Assembly: GCA_033297075.1 (NCBI GenBank)
Contig: MU858370.1
Location: forward strand, 1-18,454
Direction of reading: 5' to 3'
Length of the DNA: 18,454 bases
DNA from: Rhypophila decipiens
Taxonomy: Eukaryota > Ascomycota > Sordariomycetes > Sordariales > Naviculisporaceae
Position numbers and translations under genes: made by a program. The notes beneath the pieces were generated by a model, which was not told the DNA's origin, made no database searches, and was given only the letters and a program-made list of their open reading frames with translations. Shown here piece after piece: positions 9,328 to 18,449 of the stretch (position 1 is its first letter; each line of letters starts with the position of its first letter).

Positions 9328-10174
9328 ATGATGGAAGAACAAACGCACAAACTTCTAGACAACACATACCACGACCACGACCACGACCACGACCCCGAGT
9401 ATGAGACCGACGAGTCCGTCAATGGTGTCGAGTCCGCTTTCCTCTCTCCAGAATCCATCAGACGGCTTCGAAAGAAGAAGATAGTCCGTACCGCTTCCCA
9501 TGTGGCCATCGGTCTGGTATTTGCAACTGTTTTTTATCTTCTAGGTCTTTATCTTCCCATCGTACCGGTGCCCAACAGGCCACGCCTGTTCAATCCCTAC
9601 CGTACCGCCCACTGCGGAAACTCCTCCGAGGAAGCATTCCGCAACGGCTGCGTGATCGACCTCATACCCGGGGCATGGGTCCATCCATCATGTTACGACC
9701 AAGAGCTCGAAAAGGAGTTCCTCGAGGCTGGTGACTGGAAGTGGTACGCCGATCCAGAGGGAAAGAACGAACTATCTCAAGAGTTCATGAGACGCACACC
9801 GCCCAGTCCAGTCTATGTGTCGCTGGCATACCACGACGCACACTGTGCTTTTACGTGGAGGAAACTTCACCGGGCAGCTACTCGGGGCACACCGATCGAC
9901 AGCCACATCGGTTCGTATGTGCATACCAAGCACTGCTCGGGGGCATTGTCCAAGTCACGATATGCCCCGAGGTACCCAGAGTACGTGGCACCGGCGAGGT
10001 TCTATGAGATTTTCACGCACTGTGATTTGTTGGAGAACCGTGAGTATACCAGCACCTTTCAACATTATGACTTGGACGTTGATGCTGACGAGATGCTATA
10101 TAGTCAAAGGTGAAAAGCGACACGCCGGACACGGGCATGAAGAGCATAATGGGACACATGGCGGCGGATATTAG
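9328..10174 (+). CDS. UstYa-like (DUF3328) oxidase 3 with His-rich termini
   Basis: Two exons, 9328-10039 and 10104-10174, give 260 residues. The 64-nt intron has GTGAGT, a GCTGAC branch point and ATATAG; without it the frame runs on to a TGA at 10113. The N-terminus holds HDHDHDHD (residues 15-22), followed by a basic RRLRKKK and a membrane segment at about 55-77. The lumenal part has HCGNSSEEAFRNGCVID (95-111), WVHPSC (117-122), HDAHC (169-173) and HTKHC (199-203), 30 residues apart. It ends FTHCDLLEN. Exon 2 adds a short Lys/His/Gly-rich tail ending in GGGY. Order and spacing match oxidase 2, so the two are likely paralogues. The start could also be 9262. His-rich ends could bind metal, which is inference only. 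Confidence 0.85.
9370..9393 (+). repeat. Four CACGAC hexamers encoding (His-Asp)4
   Basis: A perfect four-copy hexanucleotide repeat inside the third UstYa gene, encoding alternating His and Asp on the cytosolic side of the membrane segment. Such a microsatellite could vary in copy number between strains without shifting the frame. Confidence 0.85.
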
Positions 10175-10689
10175 GTTCATTTCGACCTCTTTTCATTTTG
10201 GTCTTTCTGCTGTGTAGAACCTATTTCGTATCCCCTGAGAGAGGTCAGACTTGTCGCCGCTTTAAATGGCAACCACCATGGCCGTGATTAGGGTATGGTT
10301 CTGTGGAAAATACAGCATTTGCATTGGCGGTGTAGGTTGAGTACTTTGTCGTTTCGGCAGACATTCTTACAGTCACTATATATGCAGGAGATTGTCCATC
10401 TGGGATTCTGGGTCCATATTTCTCACTACAAACCTTTCTCACCAGGCCTGGCTGAAGCCCCGTGGTAAGGTCAAGTTAGCAATATACAGGACAACTTGCT
10501 TAATTAACAACCAACAGCGCTTGTAATAAGTAAAGAATACCGCTAAAGTCCTCACTCCTCCTACCTACCTATAGAGGATGCTACAGGATAACATCTCCTA
10601 AAACAACATAAAAAGCCGAAGTAAAGGGGGATTGCCCCAGCTTCACTAGCCATGAACGCAACGCAACCAAAAAACCCAGCCACCTCCAG
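10175..10689. other. Convergent intergenic region between UstYa 3 and the STAND gene
   Basis: This holds the 3' ends of a plus-strand gene and a minus-strand gene. A minus-strand frame of 65 codons (10245-10442) has no motif. No RNA gene or repeat was recognised. Confidence 0.45.
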
Positions 10690-13600
10690 TTAGCGCCACA
10701 TAATATAAACCATATCGTCATAAGGCTTTTCCTCGTCAATACTGCTTGAACGCTCCTCCAAACCGGTACCAGAATCCTGCGAGCTAGCTGTCAAAAGGCC
10801 GAGAGATGAGTCAGATGGCGGCTGATCCTGGCCTTCATCGCCCGATACGGTGAGAGATCTGGCCATTCTGATAAACAATGCCTCCGCAGCCAGGTCCGCA
10901 GCCTCTTTCTCGTACCCAGGCATTTTCTCTAGTACGCGGGATAGCTTGAAGACTACTCGAGCGTAATCGCCCGCCATGTCTGCTTTTTTCAACTTGGCAA
11001 CTACCAGAGCCTTGTGCAAGTGGCGACTACAGGAGTTGAGATCATTAGCACGTCATTTTCGACTAACATGAGCAGGCGAGAAACCGGGGAATTGTAGATA
11101 ATGTTACTCACATGGCTATTTCACTCTCTCCAAGGTCATCCGCGACGCATCCTAGCTTGTACATGCACGCGCCATTGAAATGGTGTGTTTGAAGGTCACG
11201 GTTGCCTCCTTGTAGCCACATCTTCTGGGCCTTGTAATACGCTTGCGCTGCTGTTGGATACTCCTTGGAGCGTCTGGAAAGCGTACCTAGGACGAAGAAT
11301 GTACTTCAAGGGGTACACTGAGTCAGCGGAGGATATTCAGAAGCAAGTGGTGGGACTTCAGAAAAGGACTTACTAGGCCAACATCGCCCAGTTCTGGGAG
11401 CCTTTCTCCACTGCTAGATACAAGCGATTTTCGGCCTGGTTATGGTCGTTGAGAAACATGTAGCACCTTCCGATGTTTTGATGAATGACGCTAGAAAGCT
11501 TGATGTTGACCTCGTCATCTGGTATGTTGCGTCGGGTCTGTTCGGCCTCGAGCTCCCACTCGAGCGACTCGCTGAATGAACCTGTCGAGGCTAGGACGTT
11601 TCTGAAATCGACCTCGCTCCAGCTTATGGCCACCCAATCCTTGGGCTCGGCAGCAGCTCTCAGGCGAACACACTCACGCATGTGCGGCAGTGCACGGGAA
11701 AAGAAGCCCCGGTGCGCCCACCAGAGACCCATTCCGTTCAAGATATCGGCCAAGATGTGATCTCCCTTGCCTTTCTCCTCTGGACTCAGCCGGTGGAAGG
11801 ATGACTCGGCCACTTGGAGAACGCTGTTTAGTTCAACGTAATCGCCTGATTCGAGCAGAAATCTTTGTCATGGGTAAGTATAACGCTAGCAGGACGATAC
11901 TGGGATCATTGAATCACCTTGCACTGTTGCTCAAGAGCCAGCAGAATTGCAGGGTAGGGTGATGCGCATCGGGGTCCTCAGCCTCGTCTTTGAAGTTATT
12001 CTTCAAGGAAACAATCTGCTGTATACACTTCTGAGATTGTGCCCATCTGTCGTGAAGCTGATTTTGCACTTTGCCAAAGCCGTCAGATAGAATCCGCACC
12101 GCCTGATCGAAAGCTTCCTGTCGTTTTTTGGGATTGGCGGCGAGAAAGGATCGATAGTGCATCTGCACCAGGCGGTGGGTGGAGAGCGTCTTGGCCTCCT
12201 TGTCCCGTTGAACGAGACCGAGTGTTAAGAGAGGCTCCAGGACGGCGGAAAAACGCCCCTCGTCCGTGCAATTCTCAAGGCAAGAAGGTAACGACTTGAC
12301 ATCTGCTTTGGTGAAGATTTCTTCTGGTACCGAGTCAGGATTGACATATGCAAGTATGCCGAGAACAGCGGCGCTCTGGTCACCCAAGCCATCAAAGGAC
12401 ATGTGCCAGATGGTGGTCAAGGAGGCAGGGCCCCTTTGTAGACGATGAATATCCCGTCTGGTCTTCTCATGGGCGCCCAAAAACTCTCCCATGGTCCATG
12501 ATCTCTCACTAACGAGACGGGCCATGAAGCTGATGGCTAACGCATGGCCCGACAGGTACTCGGAGAGTTGGCGGGCTGACTCGATCTTGGTATGGGCGTT
12601 GCCGATATCCGCTGAAACCTCAGCACGTAAAAGATGGACGAGGAACTCCGATTCTGAGTCTGGGCGGAACGCTGGTACCTCAATACCGTGATCGGCAAGG
12701 AGAAATCGCACTTTTTGGTTGCGGGATGTAATGATGACGGAGCCGTGGCTACAGCCGGATGGCCAATAATCCTTGACAACCTTGGGATCCTCCAGATTGT
12801 TGAAAACCAGCAGCCACGGGAATTCTAGAACGACTTTGTTAGTCCGAGCCTGGTAATTACAAGGTTGGCCAACTTACCTGTGGTCTGCAACCAAGTGAGG
12901 AGGGAGCTTCGGTTCTCCTGGTGCCTGTCGCTGCCTGCCTGTGCGAGGCCTAACTTCATAGCGGCATCGGTAAAGCCCTGCTGTAGTGCCTTCTTGGTCT
13001 CGCTATTGAACCATAGAACGGCCTTGACACGGCGACTAGTCATCATCATGTGGGCGTACTTGAGCGCGACATGAGTCTTTCCAACACCAGCGTTACCGTA
13101 TAGGACGACTGAAACGAACGACTCCTGTCCAGAGACGGGGTGGAGAACCTTGTCGATGCGTTCTGTGATGTTATCCCTATCAAACCAACGAGCGTCTGTG
13201 GCTGGAGGGAGCATAAAACACGGCAGCTTGACCTCGGCCCCGCTGGAATGCCGCTTTTGTAGTTCCACGTCATTGGCTTGTCCCTCGTCCAGCTGGGTAA
13301 GCCTTTGTTCGACTTTGTGCAGAGTTGATTCCATATCGGATAAGATCCTTTTGAATTCATCCATCCAGTCCTGGTTTCCGACGAGGGTCCTTGGCTCAAG
13401 GGAGTGCTCCCGAAGCAAGACAATCGAAGCAACAAAAAAGTCCGCGAGGTGAGCATGAACCTCCAGTGCTGCCCTGGTCATCCCCTCGATATCGGAGTCA
13501 CCGGCCTCGACATATTGGTTGAACAAGTCTAACTGTTGTCCTAGCTTCTTGATCATTGTCGACAATTGTCGCGTCACGTGTCTGTTTTCGGGGTGGGGGA

Positions 13601-14038
13601 GCTCGGAGGCCAGCTTGAATTTATAGAAACATGGCGATTAGTTATGCGCGGCGAAATGGAGAAACGGCAGAGGCATGTGAATGGACTGCAGTAGCGGCGG
13701 GGATGGGGCACGAGGTTGGGAATTGGGCAGCTTGGTAAAGGGCAACCTACCTTGACACTCAGGTGGAACATGCCCCAAATCCTTGTGGCCTGGAGTCGTG
13801 ACGACCCAAACTTGGGCTCCAAAAAGTTATAGAAGATATCGAACGGACCAAGCGATGATTTGATCATGGATACAGCATACTTGATATGATTGGAATCGTC
13901 CGCCGACTCGATCGAGTCTGTGAGGTTACGGATGGCTTCCGCGTTGCCGTTGCCTGGTGTCTGAGCTTGGCGCCTATCCTCAGGCTTCAGCTTCTCGAGC
14001 AGATACTCCAGATATTCCTCCATGTCCACTAGGGTCAT
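10690..14038 (-). CDS. STAND NTPase / NLR-like protein: N-terminal fungal domain, NB-ARC, TPR
   Basis: Exons on the minus strand: (14060)14038-13751, 13613-12878, 12824-11918, 11862-11374, 11303-11112 and 11026-10690. From the ATG at 14038 this gives 982 residues. Introns are 53-137 nt with good donors and branch points (for example GACTAAC near 12835, CTGAC near 11325), and all joins keep frame. The N-terminal part (about 1-200, with LEPKFGSSRLQATRIWGMFHL) resembles the helical domain preceding NTPases in many fungal NLRs. The P-loop GNAGVGKTH lies at about 269-277. WLLVFNNLED is a Walker B-like strand with Asn-Asn in place of the usual acidic pair. Then come GSVIITSRN, a GHALAISFMA GLPL-like motif and a winged-helix-like stretch. 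The C-terminal third (INQNIG-type helical pairs, YYKAQKMW, FNGACMYKLG) fits tetratricopeptide repeats. Such proteins act in self/non-self recognition or cell death. An extra 14 residues from an ATG at 14221 are possible through a GTACGA donor at 14201. Confidence 0.85.
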
Positions 14039-14221
14039 ATGGTGATCGTCGGTGGACTTGCTGGAATAAAGATGTCAACTTGTCAGTTGGGATTCGGTCG
14101 TTGTGGTTTGAGAAAGACAGGCTGTTAACTTGAAGGCAGTGGTGTGAACTGTGAAGAACATAGCGGAGGCTGGAGGGGTGGAATTTTCGACGTGCTCGTA
14201 CTTACGTGTGGGGCTCTCCAT
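14035..14221 (-). promoter_or_regulatory. Possible spliced uORF ending on the STAND start codon
   Basis: The first ATG downstream of the TATA-like site is at 14221, followed 16 nt later by a strong GTAAGT donor (14205). Splicing to the CCAG acceptor at 14061 gives a 13-codon frame whose TGA (14037-14035) overlaps the ATG at 14038 as ATGA. Using the weaker GTACGA donor four bases downstream would instead fuse this ATG in frame to the STAND protein. Which is used decides the N-terminus. Confidence 0.4.
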
Positions 14222-14358
14222 GATGGAAGGCGTGTAGAGTTGTTTGTCAAAGAGGGCCTTCCCTGGTTGCGGTAGAATGTGAAAGCTTGCGGATTCAGAA
14301 GAAATTGACAGAGAAATTGGGAAGGAGGAAGGGAGAGTGAGTGCGTGCACCTCGCTCC

Positions 14359-14368
14359 ATTTAAATAA
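14359..14368 (-). promoter_or_regulatory. TATA-like element of the STAND gene
   Basis: TTATTTAAAT on the minus strand lies about 140 nt upstream of the ATG at 14221. It is followed by a pyrimidine-rich leader (CACTCACTCTCCCTTCC). The position fits a core promoter. Confidence 0.4.
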
Positions 14369-14690
14369 CCCGGGGGAGGGCCAATGGGTCACGCACCACG
14401 TAGCAAAGGGAAGGTATGTCATGGAGTTGAACAAGCCAAGTTTTGAATTCAAAAAAGGGCCACCGCTAATGTCAAATGAGCTCAGTACGGCTGATCTGTT
14501 CTGTGCGTCATCACTGAGATTTCAACCCAGCATCAGGCAAGAGCGTCCAAAATCTCTTGGCCAAGCCCTGATACAGAGAGAGACCACTTCCCCAACATGC
14601 ATACTTCCCTTTTGATCCCTCAAGGCCGCAAACCTCAGCTCCACGCTATGGCGAGGCTTGGTCATGCAATTGTGGATTGTCAAATATGAC
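14369..14690. other. Intergenic region upstream of the STAND gene
   Basis: A plus-strand frame at 14337-14615 overlaps the STAND promoter and has no motif. The rest is probably STAND promoter and the 3' flank of the decayed oxygenase. Nothing else is recognised. Confidence 0.4.
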
Positions 14691-14699
14691 GTGGAAACA

Positions 14700-15330
14700 G
14701 CCTGGCGCAGTCAGCATTTGGCGTGAGTTGAGCCATGATCAACGCCGAGTAAGGAACGGGAGTTGGACGTGCGGGAACGCTCCCCTCTGGAGTCGGTGTT
14801 ACGGCAATCAAGTCGTCAACTTCCATCCCACTCAGGTAATACCAACGGTGGCTATCACTGTGGTACAACTGCCAGTTCTGCCCAGTCCGCTGGAGGTCCA
14901 GTGCGTCGTTGGTGGTTGTGTCTCATTCCCAGGCCACCGATGAGCAATTGCATACAGCCAGCGGCAAGTTGTCATTTGGGACCTGCAGCACCTTCCTGAG
15001 GATGTGAATCCCCCACCATTCTCACCAATCAGCAAATTCAGAGAGCTTACTGTCGAGAAGTAAACCACCCATACACAGTATCTCGCGGCACTCACTTTAA
15101 AGGATCAAAGTCACGACCCTTGTACATCCCCTTTTGGTCGGGAAACATGCCCTTCATGCGCAAGAATGCCCCATCAACGCAGAAGTCGGTGTCTGGCATG
15201 GTTGCAGGTTGTGTGAAATCAACCTTTTGTCCATGTCCATGTGGAAATTGAGGACATCTCTTTCTGACCTGTATGTCCATGTTTCTGAATGGTGCTTGGG
15301 AAGGGCAAAAGACCCCCTTGATGTATATGT
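14700..15330 (-). pseudogene. Decayed AsaB/CmcJ-like oxygenase fragment
   Basis: Minus-strand translation shows, in order, MDIQVRKRCPQFP, VDFTQPATMPDTDFCVDGA, FPDQKGMYKGRDFDPLK up to a GTGAGT donor at 15095. After a 100-nt intron (acceptor CTCAG at 14996) come KVLQVPNDNLPLAVCNCSSV and, further on, HRWYYLSGMEVDDLI. This order resembles fungal AsaB/CmcJ-like non-heme oxygenases (PATxPHTDF..GA, then NVWxxLxGPNxDxPLAxCD, then H(K/R)WYYxxxMxxDD). Several lesions are visible: an in-frame TGA at 14925-14923 right after SVAWE, Asp where the family has a His in the PHTDF-like motif, loss of the NVW residues, and an apparent frame change after VDDLI. The N-terminal half is missing. The family assignment is from motif memory. 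Confidence 0.6.
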
Positions 15331-15550
15331 AGAACTCCTAGACTTTCGGTAAGCAGAAAACTCCCACCAAATGCTCGCTACTTCTACAACCCAACTCTGA
15401 ATCAAGGATAACAGTGCAAATCCTATATATATTTGATTTGCTTGTATATATAATAAAAACAAGAATTGAAGCTGGTATTGTAGATCCATGTCGTGAATAT
15501 TCCGCTGTCCAAAATGCTCAAGAGAGAAGAAAAAAAAGAAGAGTGAAAGA

Positions 15551-17389
15551 TTATGACCCGCCCGATGACCTCGACCGTAAGCTGCCAGGACGGTTAATCC
15601 GCACGACGGTCTCACCCGCCTCCTGGAAACTTATCCCACTGTGCCGTTGATCCCTTGGTGGAATAGGCGGCGGAGTATTAGGTGTAGTGGGGGTTGTAGG
15701 AGTGCTAGTTACGGCACGCGGTGGTAGTTGTGGTTGGACGGCCGGCCACGCGGAAGCGGAGCTCGATGCTGCTGCTGCAGCTGGTAACTCCATTGCCCGG
15801 GACCTATTACTATTGGTCATGTCCCGGATGCTCACGGCTGACCCGACCATGCTGGCTGCTTCTTCTTCACTCCTGTGTTCGCTGATGACGTCGAGGTCGT
15901 AATAGTCTGTGCTCATCCGCCAGGGATGGAGGAACTGCACGTCCGTGGGCGGCAGAACGGGGCTGACAGGGGGTACCAGGACGCGGGATCTAGCTGATGC
16001 TGTGGAAACGGGAGAGACAGGTGGTGGCGCGGCGGTCGAGTCGTAGTCGTTGTCCAAGTCGTCGACACCCGAGTTGGAAAGCCTTCTTGCCCTCCCGGCC
16101 AGGGCCAGAGCTTTCCACCGCTCGGCGCTGGCTGCCGCCACGACTGGGGCGGGGGCGTCGACTGGGACGGAGAGAGGGTCGTGTGCCAAGTGGCTGCCGT
16201 CGGTTTGCTGCATGGGTGGAGAGCTAGAGCTGGAGGGAAGAGGCTGGTTTGGATGCGCTGCCGGTAGTGCCGACATGGTTAATTCGCCCGACTTTTCCCC
16301 AGAGCCAGACCCAGACCCCGTCGCCATCATCCCAGCTCCAGCCATTGCTGCTGCTCCTGCTCCGGCTCCTGCTGCTGCCCCAGCGACAAGGGAGTGGCGC
16401 ATTATATCAGCATTGTTCTTCTCTGTTGTGGGTCCATAGTGTGATCCTCCTGGTGACAATCGTCTAAACGGTACGAGCATGCGTTGCGCAACAGCTGTCT
16501 TCCGAAACCGGTAGAGAAGAAGACCCAAAAGAAGGAGGAGAAAAAGTAAAAGACCAATCGCAATCCCCGCTATTGCACCAGGTGCCAGCCCGGCATTACT
16601 AGAAGTCACGGGCGACTTGTCTATTGTTGTGGGTTGAGGCCCACCGCTGGCAGTGGTATACGTAGTGTGCATGCTGCTGCTCGAAGGTGCTTCTATTAAC
16701 CTCGCGGTGTCTGTGTTGGCGCCGACGATAGTGACTGTGGTAGTGACAGTCACCGGAGTGCCTTTTCCTCCTCCGCCGCCCCCGAGCCATATGACAGTTG
16801 TTATGGTGACAACTGAAACCTTGTCACTTCCACCCCCACCCCCGCCGCCAGGTTCGACAACAGCATTCGAAGGTGCTGGGGTCGTTTGAGCGCCTCTTGC
16901 TGTTGTTTTGGGATCAGCAATGATTTCTGCTCCTCTCCCTCCACCACCATCACTGTCGTTATTATTATTATCACCACCTCCACCTCCCCCAGGAGGACCT
17001 CTATCTGTCGGGGCGGGTGCTGGATTCGGAGCCGGAGGATGATTCGGGGCTGGAGGAGGAGCAGGAGCAGGAGGTTGTGGTTGTTGTTGAGTTGGCTTCG
17101 CAGGTTGGGGGTTTGCAGCCGTAGTTCTCGTCGGTTTCGGTGGCTGCGGTATCATCTTGGTGAGAAGGTCTCTCCACCAGTCGTCATTATTATTGCCTCG
17201 TCCGTTTCCACCACCCTTGTCGTTCTTGCCCTTGCCATTACCTCCGGGTCCGGGGCCGCCGCCATTCCCTCTTCCACCTCCAGGGCCATCGTTTCTGCCT
17301 CCTCCGGCGCCGCCGTTGCCTTTGCCTTTGCCTTTACCCTGCCTCTTTTCCAGCGCTGGGGATGACATTCGCGATAGGCCCCGGTCCAT
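15551..17389 (-). CDS. Gly/Pro-rich single-pass membrane protein with cytosolic SH3-ligand tail
   Basis: A single uninterrupted frame of 612 residues. The first 270 residues are low-complexity: Gly/Asn/Lys-rich (KGKGKGNGG, GGGRGNGGG), then Pro/Ala-rich, then Gly runs and Thr/Val-rich segments (VSVVTITTVIW, TPVTVTTTVTIVG). One membrane helix lies at about 272-293, followed by YRFRK, a basic stop-transfer that places the rest in the cytosol. The cytosolic tail is Ser/Ala/Pro-rich with PPVSPV, NTPPPIPPRDQ (an SH3-ligand pattern) and an Arg/Ser-rich end. LEKR at residues 13-16 could be a kexin site. No signal peptide is seen at this start, so an unrecognised upstream exon is possible. The layout resembles fungal wall-stress-sensor or Mid2-like proteins, but no sensor domain (WSC) is visible, so no function is assigned. 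Confidence 0.75.
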   Translation of the reverse strand: MDRGLSRMSSPALEKRQGKGKGKGNGGAGGGRNDGPGGGRGNGGGPGPGGNGKGKNDKGGGNGRGNNNDDWWRDLLTKMIPQPPKPTRTTAANPQPAKPTQQQPQPPAPAPPPAPNHPPAPNPAPAPTDRGPPGGGGGGDNNNNDSDGGGGRGAEIIADPKTTARGAQTTPAPSNAVVEPGGGGGGGSDKVSVVTITTVIWLGGGGGGKGTPVTVTTTVTIVGANTDTARLIEAPSSSSMHTTYTTASGGPQPTTIDKSPVTSSNAGLAPGAIAGIAIGLLLFLLLLLGLLLYRFRKTAVAQRMLVPFRRLSPGGSHYGPTTEKNNADIMRHSLVAGAAAGAGAGAAAMAGAGMMATGSGSGSGEKSGELTMSALPAAHPNQPLPSSSSSPPMQQTDGSHLAHDPLSVPVDAPAPVVAAASAERWKALALAGRARRLSNSGVDDLDNDYDSTAAPPPVSPVSTASARSRVLVPPVSPVLPPTDVQFLHPWRMSTDYYDLDVISEHRSEEEAASMVGSAVSIRDMTNSNRSRAMELPAAAAASSSASAWPAVQPQLPPRAVTSTPTTPTTPNTPPPIPPRDQRHSGISFQEAGETVVRINRPGSLRSRSSGGS

Positions 17390-18370
17390 CCTCTGTCAGC
17401 TGAACAAAAGATGCTGTCATCACCAATGGTGTCGTATTTCGTTGGTCTTGTCGTCTGTTCGCTGCGGTCGGCTGGATATTGGTGGCGTCCTGCACAATGC
17501 CCCAAGCGGTTTACCTTGAGCGCGTCGGTGTAGAGACGGGAAAATGAGCGAACGCGATGAATGAGAGCAAAAATGAATGGATGAGTCCAATGGACTCGAT
17601 TCTATCGTGATTGAAACGAGTGGAATGGCACCAAAGCCAAGACAATGAAGTGAAAGCAGCAAAACACCACCACGCGAACAAAAAACCAGGGTTGGTCGGA
17701 TTTGGAGGGGAGAAACGGCAAAGAAAGAAAGAAAAGGGGAAAGGAGGAAAACGAAAGTGGTAACCGGTAACACCCACCTGGACATCGACCAACGTGCAGC
17801 GGCAATCCTCTACTGCTACCTCAGAGGGCGGAGGAGGAGGTTTTGCTCCGGTTTCCCACCGGCCAGGTCTACGTTTCCCACATGTGGCCAAGTCCCGTTT
17901 ATCAGAGTTGGCGGCTGCTACAGCGCCGATATGTTAACAATTGACATGCAATGCTACACAGCACATCCCCGTTTTGGACCCCCTGAAAGATCGGCAATAT
18001 CGTTCCTTGGAACTTAGCTTTTAGCGGCAGAGCGTTACCCAGTCGAAATTCAAGGGTATGACCCCACACAAAACATATTGAAATGAAAATAGATGTGACT
18101 ATTTGGAGGCCTGGGATATTTCATTGTGACCGCTGCCTCTGAATCGATATATTGGAATGGAATCACCAGTCCAACCGATGTGAATAATTAGGTTACGAGA
18201 GGCTATGGCCTTGTTAGGAGTGGGTCTGGGCGCCAAGTTGTATGCAAGATTCAGTGGTGGGAAATACACGAGCACATCCAGTTATACGTTGAGTGCGTCC
18301 AATCTGTAGATATATCAGCAATCCCTTGCATGGCGTATAGTTGTCAAAGAGGCATTTAAATAGAGAGTTA
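17390..18370. other. Leader and promoter of the membrane protein; right intergenic region
   Basis: On the minus strand, 17702-17760 is strongly pyrimidine-rich (CTTTCTTTCTTTG, CCTCCTTTCCCC), typical of a fungal leader or core promoter for the gene starting at 17389. Overlapping frames here, including one opening with a hydrophobic MSRWVLPVTTFVFLLSP stretch (from 17785), are probably by-products of the tract, though an upstream signal-peptide exon cannot be excluded. From about 17900 on I see no gene. Confidence 0.4.
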
Positions 18371-18436
18371 ATAAACAGGCACTAATACTATCATAGTCAG
18401 GCACTAGTCCTTTCATAAACAGGCACTAATACAAAG
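18371..18436. repeat. Three-unit 22-bp tandem repeat
   Basis: AGGCACTA recurs at 18377, 18399 and 18421, exactly 22 bp apart. Units 1 (18371-18392) and 3 (18415-18436) share an 18-bp perfect stretch beginning ATAAACAGGCACTAA. The middle unit is diverged. Confidence 0.85.
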
Positions 18437-18437
18437 A

Positions 18438-18449
18438 GGGTTAGGGTTA
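18438..18449. repeat. Two telomere-like TTAGGG units
   Basis: GGGTTAGGGTTA follows directly after the 22-bp tandem repeat. TTAGGG is the telomere unit of most filamentous ascomycetes, but two units can occur by chance. Confidence 0.4.

Noticed and set aside
16801..17519. Pro/Gly/Ser-rich frames on both strands over the 5' half of the membrane-protein gene
   Set aside because: They mirror the low-complexity GGN/CCN composition; only the 612-residue minus-strand frame contains a membrane helix and a continuous reading frame.
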